Below, in pieces: positions 21,172 through 29,030 of a stretch of 64,000 nt of DNA (the first letter of the stretch is position 1; the number at the start of each line of letters is the position of its first letter). Made by a program: the position numbers and the translations under genes. This stretch comes from a virus. Where the stretch lies: positions 1-64,000 of IMG/VR virus record IMGVR_UViG_3300032116_000123; one strand, 5' to 3'. The notes beneath the pieces were generated by a model. It searched no databases, was not told the origin of the DNA, and saw only the letters and a program-made list of their open reading frames with translations.

Positions 21172-21741
21172 CTAAACCTCTATGATTGTAAAGGGTGGTC
21201 TAACTGACATGTTAAACTTTGAAGCAGCTTCTAGCGCCATTCTGACACGTTTACGAGGTGTTTTAATAGATGCTGTAGAGAACAAAGACCCTAGGGCTAT
21301 TTCTTGACCAGCTCCTTCTGCCATATACTGTAAATCTGCTTCGCCTATATGAAAATCTGTATCCATAGTAAAAATACGTCCAGTGCCTTGTACGGCAATT
21401 AAAAATACTCCGCCTTCGTCACCATCTTCTGTAGAGCCTGCTGTTTGATTTCCGTAACCCTGTTCTTTAAATGCTTCTTTAACTGATTCTACAAACTTAG
21501 TTCTCATAAATTTATCTAAATTTTTAAAACCAGCATTGGGAGTATATTTAGGTGGAGCCCAATTGTACTGAAGTATCTGTCCCATTCTAAAACTATCAAC
21601 AAATGCAATTCCAAATTGTCCTACTTTAAAAACTTTTGGATCTATTCTTGAAAAAATTAATCCACTTTTATCATCAGATGCAGCAGAGTCTCCTCCTAAG
21701 AGGACTTTGTTTTCATGAATAAGGGCTACCACTGCTGTCAT
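21172..21741 (-). CDS. Proteasome-beta/HslV-like Ntn hydrolase
   Basis: A 189-residue protein starting M-T-A-V-V-A. Removing Met exposes Thr as a potential nucleophile; Asp (GGDSAASD, position 17 counted from Thr) and Lys (34) fall where proteasome beta subunits have Asp17 and Lys33. Later GTGRIFTMDTDF and EGAGQEIALGSL match the fold. No ATPase partner is seen nearby, and no alpha subunit. It could be a self-compartmentalised protease, a decoy for the host proteasome, or a head-maturation protease. Confidence 0.75.
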   Translation of the reverse strand: MTAVVALIHENKVLLGGDSAASDDKSGLIFSRIDPKVFKVGQFGIAFVDSFRMGQILQYNWAPPKYTPNAGFKNLDKFMRTKFVESVKEAFKEQGYGNQTAGSTEDGDEGGVFLIAVQGTGRIFTMDTDFHIGEADLQYMAEGAGQEIALGSLFSTASIKTPRKRVRMALEAASKFNMSVRPPFTIIEV

Positions 21742-21759
21742 AATACTAGTATACTAAAT

Positions 21760-22077
21760 TTAAAATTCTGTGTCGAAATTATGTATATTTTCCCCATCAG
21801 ATATATTCCTAAGCACATTTTCTAGTTCAGATTTAATTAAAATTAATTCTTGAAGGGCATCGTAATATTTATCTTTCCAGTCAGTTAATTCTTTTTCTAA
21901 TTGATATAATTCAATTTTAAGGTCTTTGACCTCTAATTTTAATTGATCTTGTTCTCGTTCTCTTTGTCTGTTTTTTTCTTTTTTATTCTCGTTCAGTCCA
22001 GCAATAATTGCCGTCCCCATGCCAGACAATATCGCAGCAGCGATTGCAATAATTATAGCGTTCAGGTCTAGGTTCAT
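21760..22077 (-). CDS. Membrane-anchored coiled-coil protein (105 aa)
   Basis: MNLDLNAIIIAIAAAILSGM is an N-terminal transmembrane helix, followed by a long coiled coil (EREQDQLKLEVKDLKIELYQ). The layout resembles small phage membrane proteins near lysis genes, but a specific role is not supported. Confidence 0.6.
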   Translation of the reverse strand: MNLDLNAIIIAIAAAILSGMGTAIIAGLNENKKEKNRQREREQDQLKLEVKDLKIELYQLEKELTDWKDKYYDALQELILIKSELENVLRNISDGENIHNFDTEF

Positions 22078-22106
22078 TATACATTAATTATACCGTAATA
22101 TCTTTA

Positions 22107-22343
22107 TTAAATTAATAATTCAGAAGCAGATATTTCATTTCCAATATATTTTTTCTTTAATATAAAATCTCTAACCAAATCTGCACCAGATTGTCTTCCA
22201 GCAATTATAATAAGCCATCTTGGTTCAAATTTTTCATTGATACATCCTTCACACATTAATAAATTTATTGGAAGCAATGTTGATTTTTTTACATTTAATT
22301 TATTTTTTGATTTATTGCAAGAATAGCAAAGAACTTTATCCAT
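22107..22343 (-). CDS. Zinc-finger phage protein (78 aa)
   Basis: CYSC near residue 6 and CEGC near residue 31, then PRWLIIIAGRQSGADLVRDF. The C-terminal segment looks conserved and helical. Likely a DNA- or RNA-associated protein of the WhiB operon. Overlaps the upstream gene by 8 nt. Confidence 0.6.
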   Translation of the reverse strand: MDKVLCYSCNKSKNKLNVKKSTLLPINLLMCEGCINEKFEPRWLIIIAGRQSGADLVRDFILKKKYIGNEISASELLI

Positions 22344-22560
22344 TATTATCTTCCTCTACATGACTAAAAACAATTTCATCCATAATTGAAAATTCTGAAT
22401 TGTCTATCAATTCTTCATGCTCCACTCCATCTTGTGTATACTTAATTGGAGATGCAAATGCTCCCAATCTTTCTGTTGATCCATATAGTCCCAGTTCATG
22501 AATAAATACAATTAAAACTCTATCGTAATATTCTTTCACTTGGAACTCCTTCCAGCTCAC
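22336..22560 (-). CDS. Unknown protein (74 aa)
   Basis: MSWKEFQVKEYYDRVLIVFI then an acidic C-terminus. Overlaps the preceding gene by 41 nt, more than usual, so its true start may be slightly later. No family recognised. Confidence 0.5.
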   Translation of the reverse strand: MSWKEFQVKEYYDRVLIVFIHELGLYGSTERLGAFASPIKYTQDGVEHEELIDNSEFSIMDEIVFSHVEEDNNG

Positions 22561-22840
22561 ATCTTACGCCATACGACTCTAGCAATTTTTTTACTTTTGC
22601 TACATAGTCAATGACCATTTCTTTTTTAGTACCTGTAAATTGTATAAAGTTATCCTCATATAATCTTAATGCTAAAAACTCTGGATATTTAACAACATCC
22701 ATTTGTAAGTTGTTTACTGGTTTAGTTATTCCTCTTAAAGCTTTTGCCATTTCTGGTGTATAAAAAACTGGTTTGTTTGGTTCACCAGTCCATTGATTTA
22801 TTCCGTATTTAAAATGATCTTTATTTTTATCAATATACAT
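22520..22840 (-). CDS. Unknown alpha/beta protein (106 aa)
   Basis: MYIDKNKDHFKYGINQWTGE, later YPEFLALRLYEDNFIQFTG and a helical end. Appears to be a compact domain with a ferredoxin-like pattern. Starts 11 nt inside the WhiB gene. Function unknown. Confidence 0.6.
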   Translation of the reverse strand: MYIDKNKDHFKYGINQWTGEPNKPVFYTPEMAKALRGITKPVNNLQMDVVKYPEFLALRLYEDNFIQFTGTKKEMVIDYVAKVKKLLESYGVRCELEGVPSERILR

Positions 22841-23141
22841 TTTTAACTTTTAATCTTTTCCAAACTTCATTTGTTTTATGTAAATTTTTATTTTTATCTA
22901 TAGAGCCAGAACTTAAATATACTCCACCCCAAACTCCATACTCATTATTTTGAATTCCAGATTTATAACACATTGATATTACTGGGCATGCTAAGCAGGC
23001 TTCGTCAATATTTTTTGCAATTTTTTCATCATTTTCGTATTTATCATAAAAAAGATTAGTATCCATGCCTCTACAAATAGCAAGATGCCACCAATCTAAA
23101 TCTTCTTTATCTACTCCAAGATCATTTAAAATACTTGACAT
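22830..23141 (-). CDS. WhiB-family Fe-S transcription regulator
   Basis: A 103-residue protein with the four WhiB cysteines: C23, then CLACPVISMC (C49, C52, C58), and the G-V-W-G-G turn (residues 69-73) followed by a basic stretch (KNKNLHKTNEVWKRLKVKN). WhiB proteins hold a [4Fe-4S] cluster and bind region 4 of the principal sigma factor; they are essentially restricted to actinobacteria and their phages, the best host clue in this window. It lies in an operon whose promoter carries a large palindrome. Confidence 0.9.
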   Translation of the reverse strand: MSSILNDLGVDKEDLDWWHLAICRGMDTNLFYDKYENDEKIAKNIDEACLACPVISMCYKSGIQNNEYGVWGGVYLSSGSIDKNKNLHKTNEVWKRLKVKNVY

Positions 23142-23352
23142 ATTGTTTAGGTAAAACCCACATTCCTTTATTGTTTACAGATACTTTATCTGCTATTCCC
23201 CAAGCTTTATTAAATATTCCTTTTATATTAAAAAATCCATTATTATTTTTTTTCCAAATAATTAAATCATAATTGTTCCAGTATGCTTCACTAGTAAATG
23301 ATTTATATTTATTTATAAATATATCTACGCCACGTTCGTTTAAATGTAACAT
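23122..23352 (-). CDS. Unknown protein upstream of whiB (76 aa)
   Basis: MLHLNERGVDIFINKYKSFT then a Lys/Asn/Trp-rich beta-like sequence. First gene of the WhiB operon, starting about 25 nt after the palindrome at 23376-23401. Overlaps whiB by 20 nt. Function unknown. Confidence 0.6.
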   Translation of the reverse strand: MLHLNERGVDIFINKYKSFTSEAYWNNYDLIIWKKNNNGFFNIKGIFNKAWGIADKVSVNNKGMWVLPKQYVKYFK

Positions 23353-23375
23353 TTTTCCTTAAATATAAAGGGCTA

Positions 23376-23418
23376 ATCCCTGTATACTATTATACAGGGA
23401 TACTAAAAGCCTTGTCAA
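23376..23418 (-). promoter_or_regulatory. WhiB-operon promoter overlapped by an 11-bp palindrome
   Basis: Minus strand: TTGACA (23418-23413), 18 nt, TATAAT (23394-23389). ATCCCTGTATA (23376-23386) and TATACAGGGAT (23391-23401) are perfect inverted repeats with a 4-nt centre covering the -10. It can be read as operator or as stem-loop of the upstream gene; the promoter fit favours an operator. Confidence 0.7.
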
Positions 23419-23430
23419 CTGATTTTTATA

Positions 23431-24285
23431 TTATTTTTTTATCGAAGATGGATTAAATTTTCCATCCCATAATGATTTTTTAACACTATTTACTGGTACG
23501 CAATTTGGGACCATGCGACCATTTTTTTCTTTCATTCCTACTTGTTTATATCCAGACCAACATGCTTTTTGCAAATTGTCCCATTTATCTTCTTCTTCAT
23601 TATCTGATTCATAATCTTCAGAATCCTCAGAATCTTTAGATTTTGCAACTGGCCAATTAATTTCATTTTTCATTGGATCTCCAATTGGGGCTGGGTTGGA
23701 TTCGCCAGCATCTTCTGTTTCCATTTCTGCTGAATCTGATTCCTCTTCAGAATCTTCTTCTGGAACCTCGATCATTCCTTCAATTGCTTCCATTAAATGC
23801 TCAATTACCATTCCTAATTGTTCTTTTGTAATTTCTGGACGAAGGGCTTTTGCAATATCTTCATCATCTGGAATTTCAATTACTGTATCTGCTGGATTAA
23901 TTGCGTCATCAAGCATGTCTTTAATTTCTTCTACTAAATCATCATGTGTTAAAGACTTTTTCATATTTTTTTCACGTTCTACAATTTTACGTGACCAAGA
24001 GAATCCTGCGTCTCCGCCCCATGCTAACCACATAATCTTTCCATTAGATGGATTTTCTGCATTATCCCAGTCCTTACCTTTTTTATCTACTTCATGACGT
24101 GAAAAGAAAGAATACATACGCTTAACTGTTGAAAGGCTGAGGGTTTCTCCTCTAGCAAGTTGTCCTGCACGAGTCCAGCCTACTGCTGTTCCAGCTCCCT
24201 TAGCTTTACCTTGTTCTTTTAATTTAATTGCACGACGGGCTGCAGATTGCATGCCAGCGGTTGGTTTGTATCCTTCTTTTGCCAT
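23431..24285 (-). CDS. Conserved phage protein with KRMYSFFSRHEVDK motif
   Basis: A 284-residue protein. Residues 1-105 carry a pattern seen in many phages: SAARRAIKLKEQGKAKGAGT, later LSLSTVKRMYSFFSRHEVDK and IMWLAWGGDAGFSWSRKIV. The middle is acidic and low in complexity (EDSEDSEDYESDNEEEDK) and the C-terminus is Cys/Lys-rich. The first domain is widespread in head-gene regions; its biochemical role is not established. Preceded by a 47-residue gene coupled by TAATG. Confidence 0.7.
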   Translation of the reverse strand: MAKEGYKPTAGMQSAARRAIKLKEQGKAKGAGTAVGWTRAGQLARGETLSLSTVKRMYSFFSRHEVDKKGKDWDNAENPSNGKIMWLAWGGDAGFSWSRKIVEREKNMKKSLTHDDLVEEIKDMLDDAINPADTVIEIPDDEDIAKALRPEITKEQLGMVIEHLMEAIEGMIEVPEEDSEEESDSAEMETEDAGESNPAPIGDPMKNEINWPVAKSKDSEDSEDYESDNEEEDKWDNLQKACWSGYKQVGMKEKNGRMVPNCVPVNSVKKSLWDGKFNPSSIKK

Positions 24286-24428
24286 TATTTCTCCTTAACG
24301 CTAATTACTTTAACGTTTGTTATTTCATCGTCTACACCAAATATATCATTTGCATAGTCTAGAGCATCATTTTCATCAAAGGCTTCTACTTCTACCTCTA
24401 CCTCTAATTTTACTCTATAGGTATTCAT
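24285..24428 (-). CDS. Short acidic protein (47 aa)
   Basis: MNTYRVKLEVEVEVEAFDEN, then ALDYANDIFGVDDEI and a short strand. Looks like a small ferredoxin-fold domain. Its end carries AAGGAG, the ribosome site of the next gene, and its stop overlaps that gene's ATG. Confidence 0.65.
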   Translation of the reverse strand: MNTYRVKLEVEVEVEAFDENDALDYANDIFGVDDEITNVKVISVKEK

Positions 24429-25013
24429 TTATTTAATTGCTTGACCACACTCTGAACATGTTTTTGCTTTTTTAGTTGTTTTTGCAACAGGTTCAGATTT
24501 TTTAACAAGGCTTGCTCCAAATTTAGGTCTTCCAAATCCAACAATTGAAACCATTATATTCTTTTTATTTTTCTTATATGCACGAAGCTTTTTGCAAACT
24601 TCTCCACCATTTCTTTGACTTCCTTTAGGGTCTCCAGAAGTATTTCCTTCAATACACCAAACGGTTCCATCTCCATTGTCAGTCATAACTATTCCAACAT
24701 GAGAAATTCTATCTACACCGTCTGATGGGAAATCAAAATATGCAACATCTCCTGGCTCTGGATCTGCAATGTCTCCGTCAATCCATTGACCAGCTTTTTT
24801 AAATGCTGCTGCTCCGCCTGGAGTATAAACTGTGTTAGGAACTTTTACTCCTGCTTCATTTGCACACCACATAACAAATGATCCACACCATGGTTGAAAA
24901 TTAGCTTTAGTAAATGCACCATATTTTGTTTCATTGTCTTTTGGTCCTTCTACAGTACCAATTTCAGCTTTAGCAACTTCAACAAATTTTTCTGCTGTTC
25001 CTTGTGCTGACAT
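24429..25013 (-). CDS. CHAP-domain endolysin
   Basis: A 194-residue peptidoglycan amidase/endopeptidase: Cys43 (QPWCGSFVMW), His105 (RISHVGIVM), and E122/N124 (CIEGNTSG) form the CHAP site. A C-terminal CSECGQAIK zinc knuckle may bind the wall. No signal peptide, so it needs a holin. The downstream neighbour (25016) has two transmembrane helices. Confidence 0.88.
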   Translation of the reverse strand: MSAQGTAEKFVEVAKAEIGTVEGPKDNETKYGAFTKANFQPWCGSFVMWCANEAGVKVPNTVYTPGGAAAFKKAGQWIDGDIADPEPGDVAYFDFPSDGVDRISHVGIVMTDNGDGTVWCIEGNTSGDPKGSQRNGGEVCKKLRAYKKNKKNIMVSIVGFGRPKFGASLVKKSEPVAKTTKKAKTCSECGQAIK

Positions 25014-25015
25014 TA

Positions 25016-25426
25016 TTAATCCTTATCCCAATTTGTATCTACAGGTTGTTCTTCTGGCATTGCTCCGTCTGGTTTTGCTAATCTACGAGCTTTTGCTTCA
25101 TCAATTTCTGCTTCTAATTTTTTATCTGCTTGTGTATTTTTTGCATCCATTTCTTTGTTAGCTAATTGTGCAGACATAATATCTTTAGCACCAGATTGGC
25201 CAATTAAAAGTCCAGCTAATGTTCCTGTAATAAATGTTGCTACTGATCCTAGGACATTGAAAAACATTTTATCATTCTCAGATTGACCAGTAATTGGCTG
25301 TGTTACAAATATTAAAGCATACATAATGCCTACTGCTGTAATAAAAAGAATTGATCCTAATGTAATTCCTAAAATAAATTTTAATCTTGCGTCTAATTCT
25401 GCTGGTGTTAGTCTTTCTCTAGCCAT
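25016..25426 (-). CDS. Two-helix membrane protein, candidate holin
   Basis: A 136-residue protein with transmembrane segments at about 15-37 (LGSILFITAVGIMYALIFV) and 50-70 (VLGSVATFITGTLAGLLIGQ), then a coiled coil and basic end. Two nt from the endolysin gene. Gene position and topology fit a class II holin. Confidence 0.65.
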   Translation of the reverse strand: MARERLTPAELDARLKFILGITLGSILFITAVGIMYALIFVTQPITGQSENDKMFFNVLGSVATFITGTLAGLLIGQSGAKDIMSAQLANKEMDAKNTQADKKLEAEIDEAKARRLAKPDGAMPEEQPVDTNWDKD

Positions 25427-25616
25427 TTGTATTTTCCTTAGTATCTGCTAAATCTTCTGGACATGCTCCGTTAGCTGTACAGATAGGTGGTTTACATTCT
25501 GCTTTTTCCCAATTTGCTGGGTCCTGACATGGATAACGATAATGTCCATCGTATCCGCATCCGCTTATAGACAGGACTAAAAGGCTAGAAGCTAAAAACA
25601 CCTTTAATTTTTTCAT
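25419..25616 (-). CDS. Small lipoprotein
   Basis: MKKLKVFLASSLLVLSISGC is a lipoprotein signal with lipobox SISGC (Cys20). The 45-residue mature part is Cys/Pro-rich (CQDPANWEKAECKPPICTAN). In a Gram-positive host it would sit on the outer face of the membrane. In the lysis cluster between two membrane proteins; could be an immunity or lysis accessory protein. Confidence 0.65.
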   Translation of the reverse strand: MKKLKVFLASSLLVLSISGCGYDGHYRYPCQDPANWEKAECKPPICTANGACPEDLADTKENTNG

Positions 25617-25648
25617 AAGTCTATTATAGCAAATATGAATTTAGTAGG

Positions 25649-25837
25649 CTATTCTTCTTCTTTTTCGGCTCTTTCTCTAATGCCTATAGTTAAAAACCAT
25701 ATAGCTACAGAGGCTAATGTTACATATCCAACAACTGTTTTTGCACTACCCTCAAGAACAACCCAGGCTACAAAAAATCCTAGAAATGTAAAATTCTCAC
25801 TAAGAATAGCAATTGCTCTTTTCTTTAACCAGTTCAT
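25649..25837 (-). CDS. Small two-helix membrane protein
   Basis: 62 residues: MNWLKKRAIAILSENFTFLG, then FFVAWVVLEGSAKTVVGYVT and a second hydrophobic segment, ending REKEEE-like (RERAEKEEE). A second candidate holin or antiholin. Confidence 0.6.
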   Translation of the reverse strand: MNWLKKRAIAILSENFTFLGFFVAWVVLEGSAKTVVGYVTLASVAIWFLTIGIRERAEKEEE

Positions 25838-25839
25838 AT

Positions 25840-28257
25840 TTACCCCCTTATTCTCAAAATTGAACTACCTAGAATTACTTGTCCAACTAAAACTGCTGCT
25901 ACAAGAACTTCCTTAGCCTTTTGCCTTTCTTGTGGACTCATATCTGCCCCAATATTTGCAAGCGCCTTAAATACTTCACATTGTTGTTCTTCTGTTAAAC
26001 CTTCAATTGCTTCATCTGGATTGAAACATCCAGCAATTGCTCCTACTAAAGCTGCTGGGGATTCTAATGTTAATAAAGCTGATGCTACCTCTGCTGTAAT
26101 AACTACAGGATTTCCATTTGCATCTTCTCTAACCTCTACTGGAATTTGTGGTGGAAGATCACGATATTCAAGTCCTGCTGCTTCAATATTTGCTGCAGCT
26201 ACTGGTTCTCCGTCTGCTGCTGCAATAAGGGCATCTGCAACTATTTCTTTTTCTGCAATTGTTAAAACTCCATCTTCAGATAACGCTTCTGAAAGATTAT
26301 TAACTTCTGATGATGTAATTTCTCCGTCAGACATTAATGCATCTAATACAGCTTCTGCATCTGATGCTGTTAGATTTCCATCTGCTATTAAATCTTCTAC
26401 AACTGAAACAATCTCTTCTACAGTTAATGGAGTTTCTTCTTCAGCTGGTTCTTCAGCTGGCTCTTCTATTGGTTCTTCTTCAGTTGGTTCTTCAACAGGT
26501 GGTTCTTCAACAGGTGGTTCTTCAACAGGTGGTTCTTCAACAGGTGGTTCTTCAACAGGTGGTTCTTCAACAGGTGGTTCTTCAACAGGTGGTTCAACTG
26601 GTGTTAGTCCACCACTAATTAAGTTAGAACTTTGTATTGCTGGAATTGAAATAACAGTTTCGGTATATTGGCTTACTGGGCCAGACCAGTTAGCAACTCT
26701 AATTGTATATGTAGCACCTTCTGTCAAGCCAGCTAATTGAATTGATTCTGGGGCTCCGTCGGTATTTAATGTTTGTCCTTCATATGGATTTTCTGCATTT
26801 GGATCATCTGTAATTACTTGATAAAACCAAGTATTTGCTGTATATCCTGTTGGTAATTCTGGGGCAACAGTTACTGTTGTGCCATCGACAACTGGTGTAG
26901 ATAATATCGGTGCAGGAGTTGGAATATTATTATTAATAGCAGTTGTAAGTTGAGATGCTTTTGTATTCAAAGAAGTTTGTAAATTTGTTTTTGAATTTGA
27001 TGCTGAATTAATAGCATTAGTCAATGATGATGTATTAATAGAATTTATTGAAGAAGTATTAATGCTATTTTGAGAAACGACTGGGCTTAGACTTTGATTT
27101 AATTGTGTAATAACAGCATTTGCTGCATCTACTGCTGCTTGAACAGTTGATGTATTTGGATCTACATAAGGAGTAAATGTTGTACCTTGACTTATTTGTC
27201 CAGCAAAACCAGAACCTGTATTTGTATCTTCAATTGGAATAATTGTTCCATTAGTAGTTTCTCTATAATTAAATCTAGCGCCATTTGGAATAGGTCCAGT
27301 AGCAGTCACATTTGCCATCCATGCACCATCATTTGGATTTACATCAGCATTAAATCTAATTTGAACCATTTGTGTAGATGCATCTTGTTGTGGATATGGA
27401 CGAAGGTCCCACGCAATGTCCAATGAAGATCCTGTTGTTGAATATGTAATTCCAGTTCCTGTGCTCCAAGTAGTCCAGTCCCATCCAGCAATAGAAACCG
27501 AAGGGGCGTTGGGTGTTTGATAATATACCCACCCTTCATCTACTCCAAATGTAATTGTTGCATTAGACCCAACATAAACATTATTATATAAAGTTCCACC
27601 CATTTGTAAATTAAATGGAAGATTCATGCGGATACCAGCATCATCTACGCCAGCAAGAACATTTGTGGTTGTTCCAATTGTTGCTTGCAAATTATTTACT
27701 GCTGTCTGAGCATTATCAATTGCTATATTTGCTTGAGTAAGTTCAGTTTGTGCTGTTGCTTGTGCAGTAGAAGCTTCTGTTTTTGCAGTAGAAACCTGTA
27801 ATATTTCTGTCTGTGCAGTAGTTACAGTAATACTATCTATTGCTGTTTGGGCAGTAGTTATAGTTTGTTTTGCATCTTGAACTACTTGAGAACTTTGATC
27901 TGTTGGATTTATTGTTAAGTCTATATTATTTATTGTTGTAGTTGCAGTATCAACTGCATTTACTGCTATTTGTGCTGTAGATATACTTTGATTGACCTGA
28001 GTTACTGCGGATTGAGCCTGTGTTAATTCTGTTTGTGCTGTTGCCACTAGTACTGTTGCAGAATCTGTAGCTGCAATAGCTTGTTGAACTTCTGTTGTTG
28101 CGGTTGCAATTGCTGTATTTACCGCTTGTTGAGCTGGGCTTATTACTACCTGTTCTTGATTAATATTTTCTGTTGCATATGCATAACTGGGACCAACAAA
28201 AAATAGCCAGCCAGTTACAAATAGGCCAGCTATAAATAGCTTTAACTTTCTCTTCAA
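25840..28257 (-). CDS. Large exported, possibly membrane-anchored adhesin-like protein
   Basis: About 805 residues. The best start is TTG at 28257 with GGAGAT upstream; the frame opens 12 nt earlier with another TTG. Order: signal peptide (KRKLKLFIAGLFVTGWLFFV), an Ala/Thr/Gln-rich coiled-coil repeat zone (about 40-195), a beta-rich domain (about 200-360, GVDDAGIRMNLPFNLQMGGT), second coiled coil, a fibronectin-like domain (450-540), a PVEEP repeat, an EF-hand-like helical region (IADGNLTASDAEAVL), and a hydrophobic C-terminus. It resembles a cell-surface protein that a phage exports, not a virion fibre. Confidence 0.75.
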   Translation of the reverse strand: MKRKLKLFIAGLFVTGWLFFVGPSYAYATENINQEQVVISPAQQAVNTAIATATTEVQQAIAATDSATVLVATAQTELTQAQSAVTQVNQSISTAQIAVNAVDTATTTINNIDLTINPTDQSSQVVQDAKQTITTAQTAIDSITVTTAQTEILQVSTAKTEASTAQATAQTELTQANIAIDNAQTAVNNLQATIGTTTNVLAGVDDAGIRMNLPFNLQMGGTLYNNVYVGSNATITFGVDEGWVYYQTPNAPSVSIAGWDWTTWSTGTGITYSTTGSSLDIAWDLRPYPQQDASTQMVQIRFNADVNPNDGAWMANVTATGPIPNGARFNYRETTNGTIIPIEDTNTGSGFAGQISQGTTFTPYVDPNTSTVQAAVDAANAVITQLNQSLSPVVSQNSINTSSINSINTSSLTNAINSASNSKTNLQTSLNTKASQLTTAINNNIPTPAPILSTPVVDGTTVTVAPELPTGYTANTWFYQVITDDPNAENPYEGQTLNTDGAPESIQLAGLTEGATYTIRVANWSGPVSQYTETVISIPAIQSSNLISGGLTPVEPPVEEPPVEEPPVEEPPVEEPPVEEPPVEEPPVEEPTEEEPIEEPAEEPAEEETPLTVEEIVSVVEDLIADGNLTASDAEAVLDALMSDGEITSSEVNNLSEALSEDGVLTIAEKEIVADALIAAADGEPVAAANIEAAGLEYRDLPPQIPVEVREDANGNPVVITAEVASALLTLESPAALVGAIAGCFNPDEAIEGLTEEQQCEVFKALANIGADMSPQERQKAKEVLVAAVLVGQVILGSSILRIRG
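26491..26595 (-). repeat. Seven perfect 15-bp tandem repeats (PVEEP)
   Basis: Seven identical copies of TTCAACAGGTGGTTC (plus-strand reading) code for the Pro/Glu repeat EEPPV in the exported 805-residue protein, flanked by degenerate copies. Identity at the nucleotide level suggests recent expansion or contraction by slippage. Confidence 0.9.
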
Positions 28258-28269
28258 TTGGATCTCCAA

Positions 28270-28301
28270 TGCAACAAAATTTTTGTTACATGGAAATTAT
28301 A
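28270..28301 (-). promoter_or_regulatory. Promoter and palindrome for the exported adhesin-like gene
   Basis: Extended -10 TGTTATAAT on the minus strand (TATAAT 28301-28296) and, immediately downstream, TGTAACAAAA/TTTTGTTGCA (28290-28270), a near-perfect dyad. Likely operator in the 5' UTR. Confidence 0.5.
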
Positions 28302-28333
28302 ACATGATTTTTTATTTAATTTATCTTAGTTGT

Positions 28334-28906
28334 CTAAGAGTTTGCAACAATTCCTTTTCTTAAAGAATACATTACTGTTATTCCACATCTTGCAGATTTT
28401 GTACTAACTGAATGATATATGCCATCTGGCAGAAAGATTACGTCTCCTTCTTCTACTTCAATTTCTGCATCTACCTGTTCGTTATCATCATTATGTTGTT
28501 TTTTAAATTGCCATATTGATTTTCCTTTTATCTGCCAATGAAATTGATCTGCTGGGTCGTTGTGGAATGATACTTTTTTACTATTGGATATTAAATCTAA
28601 AAATGCAGCACCAGAAGCTCCATTTTTATCCAAAAGATTATTAAAACACTCTAAAACATCATTATATTGTTTATAAAAACTAGAGTCTCTTATTTGTGCA
28701 TAAAATTGATTTTTTTGTGTTGCAACACCACCGTTTACTATCCAAGAGTCTGGGAAGTTTAAATCTGGTTTATTAAAGTATTCATATGATAGATGTTCAA
28801 ATATATCTTCCCAAGATGGAGTATTTTTAAAAAATCCTTTTAATAAAAAATGTGTTGTATTTTTTTTAGCATCAGACAATTGTTCTTTTATCTCATTTAT
28901 ATTCAT
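28334..28906 (-). CDS. JmjC/cupin-like 2OG-Fe(II) oxygenase
   Basis: A 190-residue protein with a double-stranded beta-helix: SFHNDPADQFHWQIKGKSIW carries H-x-D (plus a second His), and GDVIFLPDGIYHSVSTK supplies the distal His. This is the cupin-8/JmjC hydroxylase layout. JmjC-type enzymes often hydroxylate ribosomal proteins or other proteins; substrate unknown. Fifth oxygenase-type gene in the window and unrelated in sequence to the P4H-like set. Confidence 0.72.
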   Translation of the reverse strand: MNINEIKEQLSDAKKNTTHFLLKGFFKNTPSWEDIFEHLSYEYFNKPDLNFPDSWIVNGGVATQKNQFYAQIRDSSFYKQYNDVLECFNNLLDKNGASGAAFLDLISNSKKVSFHNDPADQFHWQIKGKSIWQFKKQHNDDNEQVDAEIEVEEGDVIFLPDGIYHSVSTKSARCGITVMYSLRKGIVANS

Positions 28907-29030
28907 AAAATCCTTAATGTTAAAGAGCAGTTTTGAGACGTGCTCAGGTCTATCCAGATATTTAATGTCGCTGTCTCCCCCGACGAATCTGCGACTTCTC
29001 AGTGACGAGATGCAGATTTCTATTATACTA
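28907..29030 (-). other. Structured gene-free gap below hsp20
   Basis: No supportable CDS. On the minus strand it has AATCTGC/GCAGATT with inner TCTC/GAGA, then GTCG/CGAC around GGGGGAGACAG, then GAGCA/TGCTC followed by TTTAAC. Three consecutive hairpins in about 110 nt suggest a small RNA or a leader controlling the oxygenase below. Confidence 0.35.

Noticed and set aside
26491-26595. Regular 15-bp repeats as a possible CRISPR array
   Set aside because: Units are contiguous, without spacers, and code for PVEEP repeats in frame.
26021-26740. Long open frame (239 codons) antisense to the exported 805-residue protein gene
   Set aside because: It is a shadow of the low-complexity, repeat-containing gene on the other strand; no ribosome site or sensible protein.
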